DNA of 64,000 nucleotides from Buxus sempervirens (Eukaryota > Streptophyta > Magnoliopsida > Buxales > Buxaceae), in assembly GCA_947561395.2 (NCBI GenBank), contig OX387182.1, positions 42,897,949 to 42,961,948 on the forward strand, read 5' to 3'. Position numbers and translations under genes: made by a program. The notes under the pieces were generated by a model. That model was not told where the DNA came from. It saw nothing but the letters and a program-made list of their open reading frames with translations, and searched no databases. Position 1 is the first letter of the stretch. Each line of letters opens with the position of its first letter. This document shows, piece by piece, positions 10,971 through 22,931 of this stretch.

Positions 10971-11793
10971 GGTATACCTAAAGAACTCCCCAAGTACACC
11001 CAAGGTACCTCTCAAGGGTAGCCAAATTATCTCCTAAGAATACCTAAAGCACTTCCCAAGTATACCGAAGGTACCTCTCAAGTGTAGCCAAATTATCTCC
11101 TAAGAATACCTAAAGTATCCTCTAGCATTACCCAAGGTACCTCATGTATTACCTTAAGTACCCCCAAGTGTTAAAAGTATCCACTTGTATACCTAAAGTA
11201 AGCTCCCAAGTATATCTAAAGTATCCCTTTGTATACCTAAGGTACCCTCCCAAATGTACTTAGAGTATCCCCTTATACAAATAAAGTACACCCCCAATTA
11301 TACCTAAGGTACCCCTTTGTATTGCCTAAGGTACCCCATTTGTATACTTAAAGTACCCCACCTAAGGTACCCCACTTGTATACCTAAAGTACCCCCTTGT
11401 ATTGCCTATGGTACCCCACTTAAATACCTAAAGTACCCCCTTAATATAACTAAGGTACACCTCCTTATATAGCTAATGTACCCCTCTTATATAACTATGG
11501 TACGCCCTTTGTATAACTAGAATACCCTCTTAATATAACTAAGGTACACCCCTCATATTACACAGGGTACATCCCTTGTATTACCTAAAGATACCCCCTC
11601 ACATAACTAAGGTACACCCCTTATATAACTAAGGTACCCTTTGTATAACTAAGGTATACCCCTTTTATAACTAAGGTACCCTCTTGTATAACTAAGGTAT
11701 ACAACTTCTATAACTAAGTTACACCCCTTACATTACCTAGGGTACATCCCTTGTATTACCTAAAGGTACCCCCCTTATATAACTAAGATACAC
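10971..11793 (+). repeat. Family A minisatellite, forward LTR segment 2
   Basis: Imperfect units around CCTAAGGTACCCC and TATACCTAAAGTACCCC continue from 8158. This is host sequence between two inserted solo LTRs. The longest uninterrupted stretch is about 820 bases. Confidence 0.85.
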
Positions 11794-13546
11794 TATAAAA
11801 CCCCAGTTTTAGTAATTATTATTTATGAGAATTAGTTAATAAGTAAATAAATCTCTATTGGTAGAATTTTCATATATTCAAGGAGTAGGCGTAATTTGGG
11901 GATTTCACTAAAGTAAGAGCGGAAGGAGATAAATTAAGGTTAATAGTGTTTTAATAATAATTGTAATTATTATAGTGTTTAAATTTATTTTGTTTAAAGA
12001 AGTACTAATATATGTGATTAAGTGGAGAAGCAAATTAGTGATCGAATGGCTAGAGGACCTGTTCGTGTAAGGAGTTACATGGGTGAGCACCAGCAGGTTT
12101 GAGCGCCAAAAGGAGGTTATAAATAGTCGGCTCACTTCAGCGCATAGGTTTCGCACATATTGATCAAGCAAGGGAATTGCTGTCGAATTGAACCAAAACC
12201 ATTGGAGAATAGCAGAAGTACTCTTAGATGCTATTTCGATCGGAAATTGAAGTGGAAGAAGAACTGATCAAAGTCAAGGAGAAGCTGTTGGATTGAGCGA
12301 ATTTAAAAGGATTCGTCTAGATCACCTGCAGATCATCGAGGGGTTCAGGTGAGTACAAATTGATCTTAAAGTCGTGAGAAATTATAGGAGGAACGAATTG
12401 TGAACCAAATCTAATCGGATCTGGAATTTGTCTGTAGGAAATCTGAGATCAGAGGTTGTGTGGCAGACAAATTGTAACTCTGAGCTGCTGCCGTTAGTGA
12501 TCAGAGGAGAATTTATAGTTGCTGAGCAAGAGGAATTGCAAATCAGGTGAGTAGCATTTGATTTCCTCCGATTGTTGAAGCCGAATGCATGAGTTTAATC
12601 GAGATGGTATGTTGTTTGTATTATTGACGGCTGAAATTTGTTTTACGAGTAGATTTGTGGATACGGAGCTTGATCTTAGTGGAATTAATTTCGAATTGGT
12701 TCTAAAAGATTGTTAGAGGTGTGAGGAGTATAGATTAGCTGAGGTAAAGTGTTAATTTTAGGTCGGATATGGAGGAATTGAGTTAACAGAGGCTAAAACT
12801 TTTGTCGAAGAAAATTAGGGGGTACGCGTTGAGTGCCGCCAACTGACAAGGTTCAGCGGTACTTAGCGGATGTTATAAAAGTTGGATGCACGTACTGGCG
12901 CTTACTGCCGCCTACTAACTTGAAGTCAGCGCACCCACCAAATTCCCAGGTTAAGTGAGGCTGACTGTTTTTAGCTGATTTTCTCCAATCTAATTGTTCT
13001 CAAACCTATCTAGGAGTTGAATTAAGATATTATTAATACTTCTAAGTGATTGTAACCTACTGAGATTATTCCATCAATTATTGGGGGGATTTATGAGGAT
13101 TAAAAGTTAGGATTTAAGGTGCTTGCTAGTTGATAGTTGCTGGTTTGTTATGTTGAGTTCATGGTTTTGTTATTTCATGTTTTATTATTAATTTCCAGTT
13201 TGTGATACCTTTTAAATGGAGTTTTATCAGAAAGTAATGTCCTGAGAAGAATTTATTAAAATGATTTTCTTGAGTACATGCTTATACAAAAGGTTTGATT
13301 ATTGTTCTTTGGTTTAGAATCTCATTTGAAATTCCAAGAGTTATGGTTCTGGTCCTGAGGGACCCATGATAAAGTTGAGGTGTCTGGTCATGGTGGTACC
13401 AAAGGCTGGTAAAATTTGCTATCAAAGGTTGGTTTATGTGTTGAGTTATTTGTTTTGGTTTAACTTGTCCCGGATCCTAGACTAAGCTTAGTAATGTAAT
13501 GGTATTGCTTTATTGGTGTCATTGCATGGCATTGTGTGTTGCCAAG

Positions 13547-13690
13547 ACCGGTGTAAAGCAGCCAAAAACCCTGAGTAGGCCTGGTTGTCAATGCCGAAAC
13601 CCGAAGAGTAGGCCGGCATTGGATGACAAAACCCTGAGTAGACCGTCATTTCAGAGTTCCAAAACCCTTAGTAGGCCGGAACTGTGTACA
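13547..13690 (+). repeat. Stem-variable hairpin array with covaried stem
   Basis: The unit that is CAATGCA/TGCATTG in family C is CAATGCC/GGCATTG here, a matched A-T to C-G change on both arms. The last unit has a perfect AGTTCC/GGAACT stem. Core variants are CCCGAAGAGTAGG and CCCTTAGTAGG. Confidence 0.85.
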
Positions 13691-13965
13691 TGGAGATGTG
13701 GATGTTGCCTTAGCATGTTGATTAACTAATTTAAGCAATAGGCATGACATTGACCATTCGATGAATGTATGATATTGTTGTTGAACACTTGTTTTAAACT
13801 GCTATTGAGATTATGCGGAATTTGGGTTCTCGATTGTATTTCCAAGGTTCTTGTGCTTGTTTATTTGTCGTGGCATATTTTAGAACTGATATAACTATTT
13901 TGCATGCATGTGCTATTTGCTGAGATGTTCGTATTTCACTCGTTTTGTTTTGATTTTGTTTTCAG

Positions 13966-14042
13966 ATACTCGTGGTGAGGCAATCACTGGGGTAAATCCT
14001 ACTGGTCCTTATAGAGAGGAGGATTACTTTTATGCTCCCTAG
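13966..14042 (+). other. LTR micro-exon
   Basis: After TTTTCAG, an open frame begins DTRGEAITGV and ends YREEDYFYAP before TAG at 14040-14042. It is nearly the same as 51704-51780. The hairpin TGAGATG-TTCG-TATTTCA (13921-13938, two G-T pairs) precedes it. Confidence 0.55.
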
Positions 14043-14297
14043 ACTTTTAGGTCATTTCTTTGATTGGGATATTGTTTGGAGGTTGAGAAATGTAATAAAT
14101 GCAAATTAGAATTTGTGGTTTGATGACACTTTAATCAAATATTATTCCATGCTTCCCATTAGTTAAATTGTTGCACTCTGATTGTAAAACCCATATGATG
14201 AATCCAGCCATCAAATGAGTTATAGATCCATACCTAACACTCCGTGAGACGTGTTATATCTTTATTGAACAACACGGATCCGGGGCGTTATATACAC

Positions 14298-15965
14298 CCC
14301 TTCTATAACTAAGGTACACCCTATAAGTATACCCTTTGGAATAACCAAGGTAAACCCTTTTGTAACACTAAGGTACCCCCCCCCCCCCCCCCCCTAAAGA
14401 TTTAATAGAATAAAAGCTTTGTTTAGGGGCAGATTTGAAAGACCAAAAGTTGGGCATATAAAATGATGCCCTTGCTGATATTTTAAGTGTTTTGAGAACC
14501 CCTTTCCTTGTCTTGGATGTATAGAACAAGAGAAGGAGTTGTGGGAGCTTGCTTGAAAGCTTCAAGAAGAAAGAGAAGGAGGAGAAGGAGAGGAGAGCTT
14601 GAAGAGAAGTTGTGCTTCTCCATTAAACAAGTAAGTAGCAAACCCTTCAAACCAAAATGAATTTACTAGATTTTCATATTTCTCTTTCCTAGGGTTTGGT
14701 TAAGATGGAAAATCACTTGCATGTTGGGTTTTGCCTTTAAAATCTGTAGGGTTTTGGTTGTATTACTATCTTGTTTAGTTTTCTATTGATTTGCCATGGA
14801 TTTCCGTATTTCTCTCTCCTAGGGTTTGGATAAACTAGAAAATCATTTGCATGTGGGGTTTTGCTTCTAAATTTTGTAGGATTAGTTGTATAACTATTCT
14901 TGTTTAGCTTTCTATTGATTTGCCATGGATTTACAACCTATATTGGTCACCTTTCAGTTTTTGGTTTGATTTTGGTGGGTTGATTGGGGTTTCATGTGGT
15001 TGGATTTATGTTTATATGTATTTTGAGTGGGTTCCTATATTGGAAGGTGTATTTGGGCATGTTGGGAGGTTTTATGATCATTCCATTTGGTATTGGAAAG
15101 GTTGGATATGGTTTGTATGGGTTTGGTATTGGAAAATAGCCAAAAATTTGTAAGAACCCAAGTTGGCGATTAACTCTGGAATTGGGGGATTAATCCTGAG
15201 CCAAAACACCCAAAATAGTCACTGTAAAGCTAACCACGAATCAGGATTAATCGCCAAGGCTAATCACGAATCAGGATTAGCTTGGCGATTAATTGCAGAC
15301 CTAATCACGAGATTGGACGTACAAACGTCACTTTTGATTTGGTTGAACGCCTCAATGTTGGCTTTGTTTTTAACCTGGACGTTCGAACGTCCATCAAGAC
15401 TAAGTTAAAAGCCCGAACGTTAGAAGCCTTGTTTTTTACAGTTCTTCATCATTTTCTTCATCAACCCTTTTCTAAACAACCTAAGCCTTCTACACATCAC
15501 CCTTATTACATGAAAGACAAATAAAAATACTTCCAAGACCCAATAAAAATTAAGTCATGTGTATTTTATGTTTCTATTTACTTAAGTCTTTACATGTAAA
15601 TAAGGTTTTACCTCCCGTTTGGAACCAATAAAAATACTTTCAAGACCCAATTCCCAAAAAAGAAAAGTCAACTTTCCAGTTTATATCTAAATTTCCAGTT
15701 TGCCCAATTTTCATCAAAATCCACTTTTTGAGTTTGATACCGAAATGAGTGATTCAGAAGCCCATAAAATTCTAGAAAAGTTATTTACCCTCCATTAGAC
15801 TGTAACCAAAAATTGAGCCCAAAACTCCTTGTAGATTTGTCTAGAAAAATCGTATACCCAAAAGTCAATGTTTTTAACCAAACTTAAAATATTTTTTAGG
15901 TCCGAAAACTTTTTGTCTTGGAATCTATTGATTTTTGGTATGGTGACCTTATTGGGGATCTTAAG
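14298..15965 (+). mobile_element. Family A LTR, forward, segment 3
   Basis: The last minisatellite units are followed by a poly-C run (14376-14394). The leader inverse to 4300-5150 of the reverse copy follows, with GCGATTAATC words and inverted ACGTTCGAACGT words (15170-15420). The module shared with 3830-4280 and 19750-20270 ends near 15965. Beyond that, similarity to the reverse copy stops, so the LTR is truncated or recombined there. Confidence 0.7.
14376..14394 (+). repeat. Poly-C run of 19
   Basis: Nineteen consecutive C bases lie at the end of the family A minisatellite. It could form G-quadruplex or i-motif structures or be an assembly-sensitive site. No function is visible. Confidence 0.9.
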
Positions 15966-16424
15966 TGTGAAATCATGTTTTTTATAATGGATTTACTAAC
16001 TATTGACCTTTGATATGTAGGAGAGGAGGTCTAGTGAATGGCAGAGGGTAGCCTAGCTGGTGAAATGGTAAGCCAACAATCTTATTATGTCATTGTTGTA
16101 TGGTAAGAAAATTTTGTATTTGAAATTAATCGAGTAATAATTGTAAATAAATAAATAAATAAACCAGATTTGATTAGGTGAGCTCATGAGAAATGATCAT
16201 CATTTATTATGGTTCAATTATAATTTTTGCTGAACCATTTTAATTAAAAGGAGTCAACATTATGGGTTGATTGTATTAAAATTGTAGAAGTACTGTTTAG
16301 GGGCTTTATACAATGATTAAATTTGAGTTTGATGGGTTAATTATGGATTAAGTGGTATTGGTTTAAAAGGTTGGAGGTGATTAGTGAATTAAAATTCTTA
16401 TGGTTCAGTTAAGGCAAGCCTATG
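15966..16424 (+). mobile_element. LTR-derived fragment of unclear family
   Basis: This is AT-rich with no reading frame above background. It lies left of the reverse family B solo LTR and continues at 22932, where the sequence has a donor-like CAGGTAGGTAGTAAC and family B-like minisatellite. It is probably the front of a forward family B-like LTR. Confidence 0.4.
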
Positions 16425-16839
16425 TGTAACACCCCGGAACTAGGTCCACCCTTATCGGGTTTATAGTGGCTCCCGAGCGCTAGTTTATGGCCCAAATTAT
16501 GTTGAAAACTAACTTAAGAACTAACCAGATACAAAATAACATCCTAAAATTTTTCGAAAAAATGGCTATATAACGCATGTACATACGAGAATGGGCTAAG
16601 CCCTCAAACATAGATAATCACCTGATAATCACAAAATAGACAATACATCCATTCAAAAAAAACTGAACCATCCAGATATACAACAAAATAAGCTCACTAA
16701 GTTCACACCCTCTCTCCCTCTTTCCATTTACAACATATACAATATGTACAGTTTCCAAAAACATTAACATATACAACTATCCAAAAATTTGACATATACA
16801 TCTGTCCAAAAATTGACAACTACAAAAACCAATCCAGCC

Positions 16840-16930
16840 CTAGCCAAGATAGTAGTAATCCTCGGGGCAATAATCATCATCAGTATCACTTTTCTTCCTA
16901 CCCCAGTTCGTGCTTGCCCTGCAGATCTGT
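16840..16930 (-). other. LTR micro-exon (family B)
   Basis: On the minus strand GTTTTCAG precedes a frame ending CPEDYYYLG and TAG at 16840-16842. The hairpin TGAGAC-GTTA-GTCTCA is at 16963-16978. The acceptor could also be the second AG six bases on. Confidence 0.5.
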
Positions 16931-18544
16931 CTGAAAACAAAACCGATAAAAACAAAAACGCGTGAGACTAACGTCTCAGTAAGCAGCATAATGCAAGATA
17001 TAAACAGTTGATGCAATTTTACATAATAAAATAACATGATACATATCATACGATCAATTCCATTAAATCATACTATGAAAAATTCACATATAACGATACC
17101 ATGTCAGAAATAAAGTGTGTAAGATTCATGAATTAGCGTGTCTGTAAATCGGTTAACCACCCTTAGCTAGTTTGCCACCTCACTACTTGCCTTTGAAGCC
17201 GCGCACGGTCATCGTACGAGTGGAGCACCCACGCATGGGCTGGCACGATGCAGCTCATCGATCACACACGAAGGCCTCACCGATCCCACACGGTGGTACG
17301 CAATTAGCCCGGGGTATTAACTTGACAAGCTAACACTAACGCACGATCTAGACGGACTGTGGATCCACGACCCTCTATGCGGCCTAGACTCGTATAAAAT
17401 CGTAAATAACCATTAACATCCGTTACCAAAGCCACCTTGGCTAAACACTTTTTCTTTCATCACACAAATCCAAAACATGAAATCCTTCCAATTGATTCCA
17501 AGCATAATAATTTAATCATTAATGTCCACACTAAATCCAACCAAATAAACCCATCATTTATGGGAGTTCAAATCTGAAATATTAGAAAGCATTTGAGATC
17601 AAGAAGTTCTTGGAATAACTCTACATTGATCTCTTGAATCCTCACATATAGTAATCACATAGATGTTGCTAGAATGAAGTAAGGTAACCTTTAATGAAAT
17701 TTGTGTAGAAAAGTGCACAAAGAAAATATATTTTGAAGGACCTAACAGTAGCCTTATACTAGAAAGATATTTTTAAAAGAATCTAGACTCAACACCCCTA
17801 AAATTTCCATAGAGACCATCACATCTAAATCTATCATTTATAAACTCCACAAATTCACTTTTATAGAAACTTGGGTGCAGTCCAAAAACACTTTAAGCAC
17901 TACCTAATACCTCCAACTTGTATCCACCTACCTCAACCCAAAACTATCATTACTTATTATTAAACTTATCATTCCCACACCTTTTCTAAAGATCGGACTT
18001 ATGATAGTCATCTCCAAATCCATAACAAACCTTCAAACACCCAACTTTAGTTAGAACCTCTATAAATGCCAAATTGTATTCCCTTTTCATGATTGAATTT
18101 TCTGATTTATATAACCACAAGGATACTTTATATACAGTAGCATAGGAGTACTAAAATCAGATTTCCTAACCATTCTAACCATGCTTTAATCATCCTAACT
18201 CCCAAATAAGACTAAGACTATTCTTTACTTATGGAATCACTACAACTTCCCAACAATAAGAAACCATAGTTCGAAAAATAAAAATCTGCACCTAAATTAA
18301 AATCTAAACCCAATTTACAATTCTCATGGTAAATCAAAATCAGAACCTAAATCGACAATTTCAGCTACTGATTTCTCAAGCAAATCTGCTGGTGGTGTTA
18401 CTTTGGAGTTGCTGCCAGATTTACCTTCGGTGAGAAAAATAACAAACAGAAATCAGATTTACCTTCAGAGTAAAATAACCTCCGATTGGAGAACTTTTCC
18501 TATGCAACAGAGTACTAACAGGACCTGATACTCCACAATCAGTC

Positions 18545-21500
18545 TGTAAGACCCCAGTTTTGAGTAGAAAAAAAAAATATAATAATAATAAACAATATAA
18601 AATAGTAGATAAAATAAAATATATGCAAAAGTATGAACACATGGATTTATGGACAGGCTTAATCAAAATTTATTTATTGTTGGAGATTGTGGTCACTAGT
18701 TGTCAAAGAGAATAACCTAAGTGGCCGGAACATGTAGGGTTTCCAGTGGGCGAGCGCGCATAGGATCAAGGAGTTAAAGAGGGATCGGGCGGCGTATGTA
18801 TCGCAAGGGAAATATACCAAAAAGGGAAGTAGGGTTTGGGTTTAAACGAATGCTCGTATCATACTTATGGAAAGACTTTCGCTAGTCTCGTTATCTGGAG
18901 AACTGGGCGACTTGGCGATTGCGGCTGGTAATGGCGATTAGGGTTATACCTGTGAAGAACGAGGATCGCAAGGACTACTAGGAGGCTATTGGAGTCGGAG
19001 TTCTGCGGGTTATTTCTCTCGCGAGCAGAGGATCCGTTCGACTGCAGTTTCATCCTCGCGCACAGCCGGAAGTCGTGCTCGGCCGGTTGTCGAATAAGCT
19101 TTTGTTTTGGGGATTAAGCGCATACTGGTGAGTAGCACTGTTTTATAACTGGGTTTGTGTTTTGGGTTTTCTCGAGCTTATTCGGATGCATGTTTTGAAT
19201 ATTTAGTGATAGTATGAGGTTTTCTGTTTTTCTGGTTTTTCGGAAAGTTGCATGAACAGAGTCTCCGGATTGAAGTTTTAATTGAAAATGAAAGTGTTTA
19301 GATTAATTTCAAATATGGTTGGGAAGTGTTCTGGGAGTATTAGGAGTGTATTGGAGTAATTACAGACCTAAACCAACCGGCCAGACTTGTAGATCTTGGA
19401 ATAACAGAGAAACAAAAATCACAGGGGGTATCCGCCCACCTCGCGCTCACCGGCGCTCACCTAAGAGGTAGGCGCCCCGTTAAACACCACCCACCGCCCA
19501 CCTCGCGCCCAGCTGGCGCTCATCTCGCGCGAAGTAGAAAACAAGGCGCCCATCTCGCGCGAATCTCGCGCCCACCTCACGCCCATCTCGCGCTCATCTC
19601 ACGCTCACCTAGCGTCGGGTGAGCGGCAGGTCCATTTTTGACTGTTTCTTCACCGCCGACCGGCGCTCACCTCGCGCCCACCTCAGGAGGTGAGCGCATA
19701 GTCCAATACACTTGCCGAATTACAGAATTTGTTGAAAATAGCCCCTTAATTACATGAAAGACACTTAAGTAAATGTCCTGTGTATTTATTGCTCCATTTA
19801 CTTAAGTCTTTACATGTAAATAAGGTTTTACCCCCCATTTGGAACCAATAAAAATACTTCCAAGGTCTAATTCCCAGCCAATAAAAAGTCAACTTTCCAG
19901 TTCATGCCTAAATCCCGGTTTTTATCAAAATGCCCGGTTTGGGTTTAATACCCAGATGAGTGATTCAGGAGCCCAGAAAATTCTAGGAGATGTGTTTACC
20001 CACCAATAGACTACAACCAAAATTTGAGCCCGAAACTCCTTGTAGATTTGTCTAGAGAAATTATATACCAAAAGTCAACGTTTTTAACCAGACTTAGAAT
20101 ATTTTGAGGTCCGAAACTTTTTGTCTCAGAATTGATTGCTTTTTGGTATGGTGACCTTATAGGGGATCCTAAGACTATTCCACTCATCCAAAATGTGTTT
20201 CTAGGGTTTTATGACATTCATTTGATTGATTTGGATTATGAAAGCGAAATTTAGAATCTAGGAGCTGTTTTGCTGGATTATGTTTAATCGAAGTTTGGAT
20301 GCTGAAATCACTTCTGTATAATGTGCTTTATTCTGAAAGTCAGTTTTGAAACCATATTGTTTTGCTGAAATACCTCTACACTATTATGCTAGTTCACCTT
20401 TGAATGCACGGTGCACTTCAGGAATGATTTACTTGAACATGTTGATCTATATATATATCAGTTTCACATGATGGAAAATACATTGGGTTGATTTGCTAGT
20501 TTTATACTTACTACTGGTTTCACTTGTTTGGAAACTTTAAATGTATTGTAAGGATTTCCTTGGTATGAATGAATTGAGTTTTATTTCCAAATGGCATGTG
20601 TTACGGAAATGAGAAAATACTGAAAGTACTTGAGGTACTGCTTGGTCCAGAGGGACAGGTGATGAACTGTGATGAGTTTTACATGATGTGGAATGAATGG
20701 TTTCATTTTGATATTGGAATTGAGATTATACGATGTTTTACTGTTTTGGTCTAACTTGTCCTGGATCCAGAGTCTAAGCTTAGTAATGTGATGTTATTGT
20801 TGGTTGTTGAAATTGCATGGCCTTGTGTGTTGCCACGACCGGTGTAGAGCAGCCAGAAACCCTGAGTAGGCCTGGTTGTCAATGCAGAAACCCGGGGAGT
20901 AGGCCTGCATTGGATGACGAAACCCTAAGTAGGCCGTCATTTCAGAGTATCCGAAACCCTGAGTAGGCCGGAACTGTGTACATGGAGGTGTGGAGTGTCT
21001 ACTTGGCATGTTTAATTTATCAACTAAACGATAGTCATGACATTGACCAATGTTGGTACTTGATTTGGTTTGACGTGATATGTTTTATTCGCTGGTTTGT
21101 TGGTATTTATGGTTCATGGAATATTGTTTACCGATTATTGGGTATTGTACCTTCCGCCGGTGTAGAGCAGCCAGGAACCCTGAGTAGGTCTGGTTGTCAA
21201 TGCAGAAACCCGGGGAGTAGGCTTGCATTGGATGACGCAGTCATTTCAATATTCGAAACCCTGAGTAGGCCGGATATACATTTGGAGGCGTGGGCATGGT
21301 TATGAGAAGACTTGGTGTTATGTGACATTGGTATATCTGGAATTATATCTTGAGATACAAAATTATGCTTATTTGCTATGTTGTTGCCAATTAATCATTA
21401 TTTATCGATATCTTCGGGATTGGAAACGGATTGTTATTGCTTGATTTACCTGATGGTTTTCCGCACTGATATGAATTGGATTATTGAAGTTTAGTCGGAT

Positions 21501-21849
21501 TATTCGGAATATGTGTGTTATCATCATTGTATATGGTTTATAACCGTGGCATGTTTTAGAACTGAAATAAATGTATTTGTGCATGCATGTGCTGCTCACT
21601 GGGATATTCGTATCTCATTCCGTATTGTTTTGTTTTGTTTTCAGCTGCTCCTGGAGAGGACGATACTTGCGGGTATTTACTTGGTCATGTGAGTTTATTT
21701 CCGTTTGGGATTATTTTAGCGCACTCTGTTATATAGTTATTGTTGTATTCATGTTTTTCCTTCACTCTGATATTGCGATCCTGTGTTTTATAATAACCTC
21801 TGGAGACGAGTTACGGGTTTTTCATGTGACTCGGATCCGGGGCGTTACA
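18545..21849 (+). mobile_element. Chimeric family C/A solo LTR
   Basis: It begins TGTAAGACCCCAG and ends ATCCGGGGCGTTACA. A perfect TSD CAGTC flanks it (18540-18544 and 21850-21854). The right 1.3 kb is close to the family C LTR at 8159-10965, including both hairpin clusters (20838-20975, 21155-21285) and the UUCG hairpin at 21600-21617. Between about 19740 and 20270 the family C sequence is replaced by a family A module (see 3830-4280 and 15505-15965). A donor-like GTGAGTAGCACTG is near 19128. Confidence 0.9.
20838..21285 (+). repeat. Two stem-variable hairpin clusters
   Basis: These are copies of the 9961-10095 and 10268-10395 clusters. Core GAAACCC..GTAGGCC is kept; arms CAATGCA/TGCATTG and ATGAC/GTCAT recur. 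One stem has drifted (ATATTC/GGATAT). Confidence 0.85.
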
Positions 21850-22369
21850 CAGTCACTGACAGGAACTACAATAATCTGACTAGGGAAAAGTAATGGAACA
21901 GCCGAAATAAGTCAGTTTGGTTTCTCATCTAATTGAGAATTTGTTTAATTGAGAATTCCAACTACCTACAGCAAGCAACATCTAATTGAGAATTTCTTTC
22001 AACATAATTCATGTCAAAACATAGTCAGTTTGGTTTCTCAGTCCAACGTTTTCAGCAAACAACCAAACACCTTCAGCGAGTAAACAATCCCCAACCATCC
22101 AATAAAATACATAGTTCTGATAGATTTGGTTTGTATGTTGGTCTTCACCAAAGATACCAAAGCAAACAGACGCAGACAGTCGCTGTCAGACGCAAACAGA
22201 CGCTGTCAGAAGCAGACAGACTCACGACGGAAACCAAACAGAGACCCAATATAAACTCAACAATCATCAATTGAAATCAACAATAATGAATCGATCAAAC
22301 ATAAATCAAAAGCAAGGCAAAAAACAAGCATTAGTCGATCAAACAGAAAAATTGCTATTTACAAGATTT

Positions 22370-22720
22370 CGCAAATCCCACGCCCAGACAAAACCAGTCG
22401 CCCAACCCTCTTCTCTTCTTCCCTCTTTCTTTTCTTCTTCTCTTTTCTCTTCTCCTTCTCTTCTGCGGCTAAACCCCCAAACGAACACCCCTTCTCTTCT
22501 TCCTCTTCTTCTTTCCCCACGTTTTATTCTCCTCCTTCGCCTCCACTCGTTTTCCCCCTTTTTCATTTCTCCTTCTTCTTACGAACAACCAGTATGGACG
22601 AACCCCTCCCCTCTTTCTTCTCTTCCTCTTTTCTTATTGTTCTTCTTCTTCCTCCTCCGTCCCCCCTTCTTTCTTCTGCGTTTTTCGTTTTCTCAATTTC
22701 TTCTAGCCCTTAACAACCCA
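22370..22720 (-). repeat. Polypurine tract (minus strand) of family B LTR
   Basis: About 350 bases are almost pure C/T on the plus strand. The same tract is at 28060-28400, 41650-41995 (purine on plus) and 48185-48480, always just before the donor-like site. It yields long Lys/Arg/Glu- or Ser/Leu/Phe-rich frames that are not genes. Confidence 0.8.
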
Positions 22721-22931
22721 AACACCAAAACCCCCAAATGCACAAATCGTGAATGGCTTTTGGTTTTTTTTTTCTTTTGGTTTAAACCATTGAACCATTT
22801 GAACCGGTTCAATTAAACTAAACCAACCTATTAAATCATTGGTCTAATTGATTATTCTTACTTAATTTATTTAATTAATTAATCTTAATTAAAGTTTTAT
22901 TTCTTTTTTTTTTTCCAATTCCGGGGTTTTA

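Larger units (their letters stand above)
11794..14292 (+). mobile_element. Family C-related solo LTR with altered ends
   Basis: The sequence starts TATAAAACCCCAG and ends CCGGGGCGTTATA. Both terminal dinucleotides (TG, CA) have become TA by G-to-A and C-to-T change. A perfect TSD TACAC flanks it (11789-11793, 14293-14297). It contains a TATA box at 12118-12125, donor-like GTGAGTA sites near 12350 and 12548, a word zone (12830-12950), the hairpin array (13547-13690), the short hairpin (13921-13938) and a micro-exon. Confidence 0.9.
16425..22931 (-). mobile_element. Family B solo LTR, reverse, with a nested LTR
   Basis: It starts TGTAACACCCCGG at 16425 and ends TTCCGGGGTTTTA near 22931. The right junction lost a few bases; the left flank is CTATG and the right flank reads TGGTGG, so the TSD is degraded. 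Without the inserted 18545-21849 and its TSD the length is about 3.2 kb, matching the 3215-base copy at 45606-48820. On the minus strand it has a purine-rich tract (22370-22720), hairpins with core TGTGGGAT, the short hairpin (16963-16978) and a micro-exon. Confidence 0.8.
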
